Below, one piece after another: positions 31,094 to 39,651 of a stretch of 64,000 bases of DNA. Location of the stretch: assembly GCA_946548895.1 (NCBI GenBank), contig CAMNQF010000014.1:1-64000 (forward strand), read 5' to 3'. Each line of letters opens with the position of its first letter. Positions within the stretch are counted from its first letter, which is position 1. Origin of the DNA: an uncultured bacterium (GTDB lineage Bacteria > Bacillota > Clostridia > Oscillospirales > Oscillospiraceae). Under the pieces are notes generated by a model. The model did not search any database. It saw nothing but the letters and a program-made list of their open reading frames with translations, and was not told where the DNA came from. The translations under genes and the position numbers were made by a program.

Positions 31094-34000
31094 ATGGAAC
31101 AGCAGTACTCCATCGACCTGTCCGGCCCGTGGCAGTTTTTTATGGGCGCGGCGGAAGACGCCGTTTTTTCCGATGAAACAGTTCTTCTCCCCGGCGCCAT
31201 GGACGAAAATCACAAGGGCCTGGACAACAGGGACAATTTCTCCCCCCGGTATTTAAACCGGGACTACGTGTACACCGGCCCCGCCACGTACCGGCGAGAA
31301 TTTACCGTCCCGGCGGACTGGGTGGGCCGTCCCGTGCTCCTCCACCTGGAGCGGACGAAAAAGACCCGGGTGTGGGTGGACGGCCAGTCCGCGGGCGAGC
31401 GGCAGAACAGCTACACCACCCCCCACCGCTATAACCTGACGGCCCTGTGCCGCCCGGGGCGCACCCACGCCCTCACGGTGGAGGTGGACAACTCCTCCGC
31501 CGGGATGCCCCACGCCATGTACTCCACCCTGTGGGAGGGGGAGGCCTGGTGCCATCAGCTCACCGAACACGGCCAGACCAACTGGAACGGCATCCTGGGG
31601 GCGCTGCGGCTGGAGTCGCCCCCGGCCCTGTCCGTCTCCTCCCTGCGCCTGCGGCCCGGCCTGAGCCGCCACGCTGTCCGGGCGGAGGTGGCGCTGGCCC
31701 GGCTGGACGGGGCGGGGGAGCTGCGGGGGGAGGTCGTTCTCCAAGCGGAGAGCTGGAACACAGACCAGCCGGCCCACAAAACGGCCCCCCAGCGCGTTGG
31801 GTTCCGCTTCGCGGCCGGGGAGCGTACCGCCGTCCTCGACCTCCTCCACGATATGGGGGAGCATCCCCTTCTGTGGGACGAGTTCCACCCCAATCTATAC
31901 CGCATGGAGGTACAGGTCTATACCGGCGGGACGCTCCGGGATACCCATTCGGAGGATTTCGGGATGCGCTCCTTCACCGCCGGGGCCAACCAGGGCGGGC
32001 GGCAGTTCTTTATCAACGGGCGGCCCACCCAGCTCCGGGGGGAGATCAACTGCGCCATCTTCCCCAGGACCGGGTACGCCCCCATGGGGCTGGAGGACTG
32101 GCTGCGGGTTTTCCGCATCTACAAGGACTACGGCCTGAACCACGTCCGCTTCCACACCTGGGTGCCGCCCCGCGCCGCCTTCCAGGCCGCCGACCGGCTG
32201 GGGCTGTATCTCTACGTGGAGCTGCCCCAGTGGGGCCGGCGGATGTTCGGGGATATCGCCCAGGGGGACGATGCCGATGCGCGCTACTATGAGGAGGACA
32301 CAAAGCGCGTTTTCGCGGAATACCGCAACTCCCCCTCCTTCGTCATGTTCGCCCTGGGCAACGAGGAGCGCATTGGATTCTATTACTACGAGGAATTTCT
32401 GCAATTCTGCAAGGGTCTGGAGCCCGATCTGCTCTGCTCCGACATCGCGGGGCACAGCACCTATCCCCCCAGCGCCGGGTTCGCCTCCAAGTGGCTGGAA
32501 CCCGGCTATCTGCCCCTGGTGGAGCCCCGCACCGACTGGGACTATTCTGAGACGGTCCAAGCCGCCCCCGTCCCCATCACCGGCCATGAGGTGGGCCAGC
32601 TTCAGGTGTACCCGGACTACGGCCGGGAGCTTCCCCGCTATGAGGGCTGCCTCCTGCGCTCCCGGAATCTGGAGCACTTCCGGGGCGTCCTGGCCCAGGC
32701 GGGGCTGGCGGATCGGGCCGGGGACTTCCACCGGGCCACCGGGAAGCTGGCCGCTATGCTGTACCGCCGCTTTGCGGAGTCCTACCTGCGCACGCCGGGG
32801 TCCGGGGGGTTCCTGCTGCTGGGCCTCCAGGACTTCTCCGGCCAGGGCACCGCCCTGGTGGGGCTGCTGGACAGCTTTTTAGAGAGCAAAGGGGCCATTG
32901 GCCCCGAGGACTTCCGCCGCTCCTGCTGCGAGCTGGCGGTGCTGGCCAAGCTGCCCCGGTTCGTGTGGGAGGGCGGGGACGTTTTGACGGCGGAGATCCT
33001 GGTATCCAACTACTCCCCCGCCCCGGCGGAGCTGGCCCTGTCCTGGACGCTGGAGGACGGCCGGGGGGCCGTGCTGGCCCGGGGCGGGCTCCCCGCCCGC
33101 CCGGTCCCCCAGGGGGGCGTCACCCGGCTGGGCGTTCTGGAGGCGGAGCTGCCCCGGCTGTCCGCCCCCTGCCACGCACGGCTGGTTTTGTCCCTGGAGG
33201 GGGAATACGACGCCCCCTTTTCCCCCGGCGTCAACGACTACGCCCTGTGGCTGTACCCCGCCGCGTCCCGGGCGGAGCTCCCGGAGGGCGTGGTGCTGTG
33301 CCGCTCCTATGACAGGCGGGCGGAACAAGCTTTGGCGGAGGGCGGAACGGTGCTGATTGTCTCCGAGGGCACCGCCGCCGCCCTGCCCCGCAGCCGGGCG
33401 GTGTCCTTCCGGCCCGACTTCTGGAGCCCCATGTTCCACACCGCCGGGTCGGACGGGTATTCCCTGGGTATTTTTGTGGAGAAAAATCACCCGCTGTTTA
33501 CCAATTTCCCCACGGACTGCTTTGGGGACTGGCAGTGGTTTGGGCCGCTGGAAAACGCCCGGGGCCTGCTCATCAACGAATTCCCCCCAGACCTGCGCCC
33601 GATTGTCCAGCCCATCGCCGCCATCGACCTGCCGGAGCGGCTGGCCATGCTGTTCGAGACCCGGGTGGGCCCGGGGCGGCTGTTCGTGTCCACCATCGAC
33701 CTGCTGGAAAAGGAGGACCCCGCCTCCCGGGCCCTCCTGTCCGCCATCTGCCGCTATGTGGGCGGCGTGGCGTTCCAGCCGGAGGCGGCGCTGGAGCCGG
33801 GGGCGCTGCGCCCCTGTCTGCCGCCGCTGGAGCTGACCTCCATCCGCCTGCGGGGCGTTTCCAGGCTGGAGCCGGGGGCCCAGGCCGCCTTTTCCGTGGA
33901 GTGCTTTGACAGCCATGGGCCCTGCGGCCTGCCGGAGGGCTGGCGGCTGGAATTCCGCTCCTCCGGCCCCCTGACCGCGGAGATGGACGGGGCGGGAAGG

Positions 34001-35017
34001 CTGCTGGCCCTGCGGCCGGGGATCGTCAAACTGTCCGCCCTCTGCTCCTCGGGGACCGCACAACTGGAGGACAGCCTTGTCCTGCGGATCGGCGGGCCCG
34101 CCGCCCAGCCCATCCCCCTGGACGGGGCGCGGGTCTCCGCCCAGAGCAGCCACCCGGATCATCCCCCCGCCCAAATGCTGGACGGCAGCCCAAACACGTT
34201 CTGGCAGTCCGACTATCTGGACCGCGCCCAGCGCCTGCCCCAGTGGGTGCAGCTGGAGCTGCCCCGGGAGGCGAGGGTATCCGCCCTGCTGTGCGGCGCT
34301 TGGACGGGGAGCACTCGGGGAGCCATCCTGCGGGCCTCCCTGTCCGCAAGCCTGGACGGGGAGCGGTTTGAGGAGGTCTGCCGGGGCGAATGGGCGGAGG
34401 ACGCCGCCGGGGACGGCAAGCTGTTTGCCTTCCCGCCCCGGCCCGTCCGCTTCCTCCGGCTGGACGTGGACTGGGCCGTCATGCACACCGGCGACTCCAA
34501 CGCTGTGAGCATTTCCGGCCTGGCCCTCTACAGCTGTCCTCTGATCGCGTCAGTGGAACCGCTGCCCGTATGCGAAGTCCGCTTCGGGACGCCGCTGGAA
34601 AAGGCCCTGGCCGCCGCCGCGCTGCCGGACCGGCTGCCCGTCCTCTTGGCGGACGGCAGCGGCGCGGAAGCGGACGTGGCGTGGACCTGGGGCGGCTACC
34701 GTCCCGACCTCCCCGGCGACTACCCGGTGCGGGGGACGCTGTTCGTCCCCGGCGCCGCCAATCCCGGTGAGATTCACGCCGTGCGGGTCATCCGGGTGAG
34801 GCCGAAGGACATGACCGCGCCGCCGGACAAGACCGCCTTGGACCGGGCCTATCAGGCGCTCCGGGCGCTGGCCCGCCGGGCCGCGGACCCGGCGCTGGAC
34901 GAGCTCCTCACCCAGGCGGAGAGCTTCTATGCCCTCACCGGCGCGGTGCAGCACGATGTGGACGTATGGGCGGACCGGCTCACCGGCGCCGTGGCGGAAT
35001 ATACCCGGCACGGCTAG
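31094..35017 (+). CDS. Glycoside hydrolase family 2-type protein (1307 aa) with discoidin (F5/8C)-like C-terminal domain
   Basis: YSIDLSGPWQFFMG...YRREFTVPADWVGRPVLLHLERTKKTRVWVDGQ; SFVMFALGNEER acid/base region; C-terminal SSHPDHPPAQMLDGSPNTFWQSDY resembling F5/8C. Confidence 0.85.
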   Translation: MEQQYSIDLSGPWQFFMGAAEDAVFSDETVLLPGAMDENHKGLDNRDNFSPRYLNRDYVYTGPATYRREFTVPADWVGRPVLLHLERTKKTRVWVDGQSAGERQNSYTTPHRYNLTALCRPGRTHALTVEVDNSSAGMPHAMYSTLWEGEAWCHQLTEHGQTNWNGILGALRLESPPALSVSSLRLRPGLSRHAVRAEVALARLDGAGELRGEVVLQAESWNTDQPAHKTAPQRVGFRFAAGERTAVLDLLHDMGEHPLLWDEFHPNLYRMEVQVYTGGTLRDTHSEDFGMRSFTAGANQGGRQFFINGRPTQLRGEINCAIFPRTGYAPMGLEDWLRVFRIYKDYGLNHVRFHTWVPPRAAFQAADRLGLYLYVELPQWGRRMFGDIAQGDDADARYYEEDTKRVFAEYRNSPSFVMFALGNEERIGFYYYEEFLQFCKGLEPDLLCSDIAGHSTYPPSAGFASKWLEPGYLPLVEPRTDWDYSETVQAAPVPITGHEVGQLQVYPDYGRELPRYEGCLLRSRNLEHFRGVLAQAGLADRAGDFHRATGKLAAMLYRRFAESYLRTPGSGGFLLLGLQDFSGQGTALVGLLDSFLESKGAIGPEDFRRSCCELAVLAKLPRFVWEGGDVLTAEILVSNYSPAPAELALSWTLEDGRGAVLARGGLPARPVPQGGVTRLGVLEAELPRLSAPCHARLVLSLEGEYDAPFSPGVNDYALWLYPAASRAELPEGVVLCRSYDRRAEQALAEGGTVLIVSEGTAAALPRSRAVSFRPDFWSPMFHTAGSDGYSLGIFVEKNHPLFTNFPTDCFGDWQWFGPLENARGLLINEFPPDLRPIVQPIAAIDLPERLAMLFETRVGPGRLFVSTIDLLEKEDPASRALLSAICRYVGGVAFQPEAALEPGALRPCLPPLELTSIRLRGVSRLEPGAQAAFSVECFDSHGPCGLPEGWRLEFRSSGPLTAEMDGAGRLLALRPGIVKLSALCSSGTAQLEDSLVLRIGGPAAQPIPLDGARVSAQSSHPDHPPAQMLDGSPNTFWQSDYLDRAQRLPQWVQLELPREARVSALLCGAWTGSTRGAILRASLSASLDGERFEEVCRGEWAEDAAGDGKLFAFPPRPVRFLRLDVDWAVMHTGDSNAVSISGLALYSCPLIASVEPLPVCEVRFGTPLEKALAAAALPDRLPVLLADGSGAEADVAWTWGGYRPDLPGDYPVRGTLFVPGAANPGEIHAVRVIRVRPKDMTAPPDKTALDRAYQALRALARRAADPALDELLTQAESFYALTGAVQHDVDVWADRLTGAVAEYTRHG

Positions 35018-35313
35018 GAAGCGCGGCCCCACCCGCTTCCGTTCTCAAGAGGGGACCTGGGATAGCTCCGGCGGGTATGCCCCTGGCCGGCCGTGAAGGA
35101 CGGCGGCGGCGTGGGGAAAACAAGGCCGCCTGATCGAAATTTGCGGTCCCCTCCATTCCTATGGCGAAGCCCTACGTTCAGCTTTGGACGGAGGGCTTCA
35201 CCATTTCGCTCCCAGCCGCGAAATCTTTTAGAGGAATTCTCCAAAATAGCAATAATTAAAGGGGAAATATGGTACAATAACGGCAAAATACTTTAAGGAG
35301 GAACACCAACGAG

Positions 35314-36159
35314 ATGACGGGTCACACGTTTCAACAAAGATTTTTGGAGAGATATCGGGCTCACCTTTTGGAAGAGGAGCGCAGCGCGTCAACGGTCGAA
35401 AAATATTTGCGGGACGCGGGGGAGTTTGCCCGGTGGCTGGACGGCGGCCCTGTAAACAAGCAGGCAATGATCGCCTGGAAATCGGCGCTGCTGGCAAAAA
35501 ACTTAACCCCCGCCACTGTAAACGCGAAGCTGTGCGCGGTGAATGGCCTGATGCGGTTTTTGGGCTGGAGCGAGTGCAAGGTGAAGCTGCTGCGGATTCA
35601 GCGCCAGATATTTCGGGAGCAGTCCCGGTCTCTGAGCAAAGGGGAATATCTCCGCCTGCTGGACGCCGCCCGCAGCCTGGGAAAGGTCCGCCTGGAGCTG
35701 CTGATGGAGGCCATCTGCTCCACGGGAATCCGGGTGGGCGAGGTGCGGTATCTCACGGTGGAGGCCGTCCACGCGGGAAAGGCGGTCATCAATTTGAAGG
35801 GAAAGATCCGGGTTATCCTGCTGCCGGGCAAACTGTGCCGCAAGCTGAAAAAATATGCGGAAAAACAAAAAATCGCCTCCGGCGAGATTTTTCTCGCCAA
35901 AGACGGGGGCAGCCTGTCCAGAAAGCAAATCTGGCGGGAGATGAAGCGGCTATGCGAAACGGCGGAGGTGGAGCCCTCCAAGGTGTTCCCGCACAACCTG
36001 CGCCATCTGTTTGCCATGGCTTTTTACCGAATATGCCGGGACATCGTAAAGCTGGCGGACGTACTGGGGCACAGCTCAATCGAGACCACCCGGATTTACC
36101 TGTGTTCCACCGGGTCCGAGCACACCAAATACCTGGAACACCTGCATCTGATCGCGTAG
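35314..36159 (+). CDS. Tyrosine recombinase/integrase (XerC/D-like)
   Basis: SAM-like N-terminal domain; catalytic R (STGIRVGEV), HxxR (HNLRHLFA), LGHSS and Y (TTRIYL). Confidence 0.9.
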   Translation: MTGHTFQQRFLERYRAHLLEEERSASTVEKYLRDAGEFARWLDGGPVNKQAMIAWKSALLAKNLTPATVNAKLCAVNGLMRFLGWSECKVKLLRIQRQIFREQSRSLSKGEYLRLLDAARSLGKVRLELLMEAICSTGIRVGEVRYLTVEAVHAGKAVINLKGKIRVILLPGKLCRKLKKYAEKQKIASGEIFLAKDGGSLSRKQIWREMKRLCETAEVEPSKVFPHNLRHLFAMAFYRICRDIVKLADVLGHSSIETTRIYLCSTGSEHTKYLEHLHLIA

Positions 36160-36254
36160 GCGACGGAATAAGCAGTGTGGGACATCCTGCCCCGGGGAAC
36201 AGAGTCCCGCACGGCCCTGCCGGCGTGTCACAGCAAAAAAAGGCATAGAAAATC

Positions 36255-36292
36255 AGAGCCACAGGAAATATACCGCTGTGGTTCTAATTTTT
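36255..36292 (+). terminator. Rho-independent terminator between the recombinase and the pel operon
   Basis: AGAGCCACAG-GAAATATACCG-CTGTGGTTCT followed by AATTTTT. Confidence 0.75.
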
Positions 36293-36339
36293 CATGTCTA
36301 TCAAGAATTCGGAGCAAAGAAACGCAGAAACACAAATCC

Positions 36340-36368
36340 TTGCATTTACACAGAAGCTGTGCTATAAT
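36340..36368 (+). promoter_or_regulatory. SigA/sigma70-type promoter of the pel operon
   Basis: TTGCAT - 17 nt - TATAAT; spacer contains the dyad CACAG-AAG-CTGTG. Confidence 0.75.
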
Positions 36369-36533
36369 ACTTGAAAATATCAGGATATGTAGCGGCTTTG
36401 GACCAGAGTGCTTATTCCGTCGCCATTCAGCCCGGGGCGCGCCGTGGGGAAGGCCGCCTGACCAGGCGTTATGAGCGGGTACTGGTCCGGGAACAGCGGG
36501 CCGCTGCCGGAGCAGGGTTAAAGAAAGACAGGA

Positions 36534-38687
36534 ATGACAGAGGGGGAGAACAGCGTGAAAATTGTCTACATCGGTGCCGCCGATGTACTGGCGGAGGCCT
36601 TGATCGAGCGGCTGGGCAAGGAGGGAAACGACGCGTACCTATTGTCCGACCAGGAGATTCCCGGGAAAAAAGAAGGCGGCTTTAAATACCGGTTCTATCG
36701 GAATATCCAAAACAGCGGCGCTCTGGGCAAGATTTTGGGCTCCATTTCGCCTGATTACGTCATTTTCGCGGGAAACCATTACATAAACGGCGCCTACTGC
36801 GAGGAGGAAGAGGAGGACGTCACCCAGTTTGCCAGCGTACTGCGGGTCCTGCCCGAGATCCCAGGCGCCAAATTAGCCCTGCTCTCCTCCATCGAGGTCT
36901 ATGGCGCGGTGAAAACCCCCGCGGATGAAAATTGCGAGCGCAGGCCCGTCACCCAGCGGGGGCTGCGTTTTGTGCGGGAGGAGCTTCTTTTTGAGCTCTA
37001 TCGCCGGCAGTACGGCGTCGAAGGCGTCATCCTGCGCGGTTCCCAGCTGTATTCCGACCGCGCCAAGGAGGGAAACCGGGATTTCCTCAGCGCCGCCTTT
37101 ACCCAAGTTGACCGTCTGCCGGAGGGGGAAAGCGTTTCGGACGAGGTCCTTCAGCCCCTCCATGTGTCCGACTTCGCGGACGCCTTGAACCGGGTCATAA
37201 ACGGCGGACAGCAGGATGTATACAACGTCTGCGGCAGCTTCCAGGTATGGAAGCGGCAGCTGTATCTCTGGATCGGGCAGGCCCTGGGCCGTTCGGAAAA
37301 GAGCGCCGTATGGAGGGAAGCCCAGCACCTCACGCTGGGGGACAACCGCCGGATCAAGAGCGAACAGGAGTGGACTGACTTCCGCAGCCTGGAGGACCAG
37401 CTGGCCGGCGGAAAGATCGCCTACGAGCGCCTGCCCGTTGAAAAGAAGCGGCGGGAGAAGAGCAATTTGCCCGCGGGCGTACGGCGGACTGTGGAAAACC
37501 TGGCGGTGTTTGCCGCGTTTTTTGGCCTGAACTTCCTGTGCCAGTCTCACAGCCTGTTTTCCCAGATTGATTGGCTTTTGATGTATGTGATCCTGATCTC
37601 TCTGTTTCTCGGCATCCGCCAGAGCTCCCTGGCGGTGATTCTGGCCAGCTGCACCTATCTGTTCAGCCAGGATTTGACCATTTTGGAGATGAACAACTTT
37701 TATTCCTACGCGGGCAGCGTGCTGGTCATTATGGAATTCGTGTTCCTCGGGCTGGTGGTGAGCTATACCGCGGATATGCTCCGGGAGAGCCTGCGCAACA
37801 ACGCCCTGGAGCTGGATATGCTTCGGGCGGAACATGAGGACCTGAAAGCCATCAACGATGAAAATGTCCTCATCAAAAACGAATACGAGGAGCGGCTCCT
37901 GGATTCCCGGTACGGCCTGCCCAAGCTGTACCATATGGTCAGCCGCCTGATGGTTCTGGAGCCGGACCGTATTTTTATGGAGATCATGTCCATCATTTCC
38001 GAGCTGGTCCACACCGACACGGTGGCCGTGTACCGCGTCCGGGCGGGAAGCCCCTACCTCCGCCTTATCAACGCGCTGAACGAGGAATCCATAGCGGGCG
38101 GAAAGTCCTGGGATGTCTCCCCCTATCCTCAAATCGTGAAATGCATGGAGCGGGGTGAGCTGTATCAGGGGGCTTTTGGCAGCGAGGAACCCGCCGTGAC
38201 GCTCCCCATACTTCACCAGGGGGCCTGTGTGGCGGTCATCCTGATTCAGAAGCTGCCCTATGAGAGCGAAACGCTTTACCACATTAACCTTCTTAAAACA
38301 CTCTCCCTCCTGCTGCGGGACTCCGTGGGCAGGGCGCTGGACTACGAGGAGCTCACCCGCTCGGGGCAGTATCTGGAGGGCGTGGATGTGCTCAAGCCGG
38401 AACCCTTCCGAAAAACCGTCCGGCTGGCCATGGAAAAATCGGAAAAGCACATTGCGGAATACTGCCTGCTGGAAATTCCGTATTCGGGCAGCCTGGAGGC
38501 CGCCTATGGGGCCGTTGCCCCCAAACTGCGGGTCACGGATCATTTCGGCGTGGACGAGGCCGGGCGGCTGTACGCCCTGCTGAACAGTACGGGGGCCGGG
38601 GATTTGGAGCGGCTCCAGGAGCGCCTGGCCGCGGATGGCGTAGAGCTCCGGGCCGCGGAGCCCTTCGCGGCGCTGGCGGAAGTATAA
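36534..38687 (+). CDS. pelD: SDR (epimerase-like) domain fused to PelD (TM + GAF + degenerate GGDEF)
   Basis: N-terminal SDR-like IVYIGAADVLAEALIERLG...LLSSIEVYGAV...ILRGSQLYSDR; hydrophobic TM block (NLAVFAAFFGLNFLCQSH...LLMYVILISLFLGI); coiled coil; GAF-like; C-terminal degenerate GGDEF with RVTD. pelE/F/G follow. Confidence 0.8.
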   Translation: MTEGENSVKIVYIGAADVLAEALIERLGKEGNDAYLLSDQEIPGKKEGGFKYRFYRNIQNSGALGKILGSISPDYVIFAGNHYINGAYCEEEEEDVTQFASVLRVLPEIPGAKLALLSSIEVYGAVKTPADENCERRPVTQRGLRFVREELLFELYRRQYGVEGVILRGSQLYSDRAKEGNRDFLSAAFTQVDRLPEGESVSDEVLQPLHVSDFADALNRVINGGQQDVYNVCGSFQVWKRQLYLWIGQALGRSEKSAVWREAQHLTLGDNRRIKSEQEWTDFRSLEDQLAGGKIAYERLPVEKKRREKSNLPAGVRRTVENLAVFAAFFGLNFLCQSHSLFSQIDWLLMYVILISLFLGIRQSSLAVILASCTYLFSQDLTILEMNNFYSYAGSVLVIMEFVFLGLVVSYTADMLRESLRNNALELDMLRAEHEDLKAINDENVLIKNEYEERLLDSRYGLPKLYHMVSRLMVLEPDRIFMEIMSIISELVHTDTVAVYRVRAGSPYLRLINALNEESIAGGKSWDVSPYPQIVKCMERGELYQGAFGSEEPAVTLPILHQGACVAVILIQKLPYESETLYHINLLKTLSLLLRDSVGRALDYEELTRSGQYLEGVDVLKPEPFRKTVRLAMEKSEKHIAEYCLLEIPYSGSLEAAYGAVAPKLRVTDHFGVDEAGRLYALLNSTGAGDLERLQERLAADGVELRAAEPFAALAEV

Positions 38688-38699
38688 AAGGGGCGGAAA

Positions 38700-39614
38700 G
38701 TGAGGTTGTGGGGCATGGCTGTGCTCGCCGTTCTGGGGATAAACCTGATCTGCGCGGTTTTGTACGCTGTTGTCAAGGCCGTCCGCAAAGAAGGAGCGGG
38801 CGTCGCGCTGTTTTTCCTGTTCCTCCCCGTGCTGGGGTTTATCATCTATTTCCTGCCCCGGCTGGTTCAAAAGCTCCTGGGGAAGGAGAGCTACGACCGG
38901 GATTCCCTGGTGCAGCGCTTTCATATCGACCGCATGGCGGAGCACCCCGATGTCCGGGAGGAGCTGGGCGTGGTGCCCGTGGAGGACGCTATGACGGTCA
39001 GCGGCAGCACGGAAAAGCGGGCGCTTCTTCTCAGGCAGCTGAAAAAGGACTCCAGAGAGAATTACAAGGTGCTGCTGGCGGCGGAGAACGACGAGGATTC
39101 GGAATCCGTCCATTACGTGGCCGCGGCCAAAATGGAAGCCTACCGCCTCCAGCAGCAAAATTGGATCGCCTGCAGTCAGGCGCACGAGGACGACCCGGGA
39201 GACCCGGAGAAATTCCACCGCGCCTGCGCCGCGCTGGAGGCCATGATTGGCGGCAGCGTCCTGTCCCCCATGGAGCAGAGGATGTACCAGAAAAAGTACT
39301 GCTCTATGGTGAGTGAGCGGGAGGATGGGGAGACAAACCCGGAGGAATACGAAACATACCTGGCTTATCTGGTGGAACTGGAGGAGTATGAGGCCGCGGA
39401 GCGGTTTTGGGCCCAGCACCGGGACCAAGTAAAAAGCGAGGCCGCCTACCTGAAAATGATGGAACTGTTCCATCAGAAGGGGGACTGGGCGGGCCTGCGG
39501 GCCTGCGTCGTCCAGCTGCAGGCGGATCAGGAGGTCCGCCTTTCCGCCAGGGGGCTGGAACAGCTGCGCTATTGGAGGGGGCGCTGCGCCCAGGCAGGGG
39601 AGGGCGCGGTCTGA
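38700..39614 (+). CDS. pelE: PelE-like membrane/TPR protein
   Basis: Two N-terminal TM segments then helical repeats; sits between PelD and DUF2194/PelA-like genes. Confidence 0.65.
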   Translation: MRLWGMAVLAVLGINLICAVLYAVVKAVRKEGAGVALFFLFLPVLGFIIYFLPRLVQKLLGKESYDRDSLVQRFHIDRMAEHPDVREELGVVPVEDAMTVSGSTEKRALLLRQLKKDSRENYKVLLAAENDEDSESVHYVAAAKMEAYRLQQQNWIACSQAHEDDPGDPEKFHRACAALEAMIGGSVLSPMEQRMYQKKYCSMVSEREDGETNPEEYETYLAYLVELEEYEAAERFWAQHRDQVKSEAAYLKMMELFHQKGDWAGLRACVVQLQADQEVRLSARGLEQLRYWRGRCAQAGEGAV

Positions 39615-39651
39615 ACCCCCGGGCGGCGGACCGCGGCAATCGCGATTTGGA

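Noticed and set aside
32879-34486. 535-aa minus-strand ORF and nearby out-of-frame ORFs
   Set aside because: Shadow ORFs within the GH2 gene (GC-rich, P/R/G/Q-dominated).
36340-36540. c-di-GMP-I (GEMM) riboswitch in the pel leader
   Set aside because: Tempting because PelD binds c-di-GMP, but the conserved GEMM-I sequence elements are not visible by eye; kept only as an unclassified structured leader.
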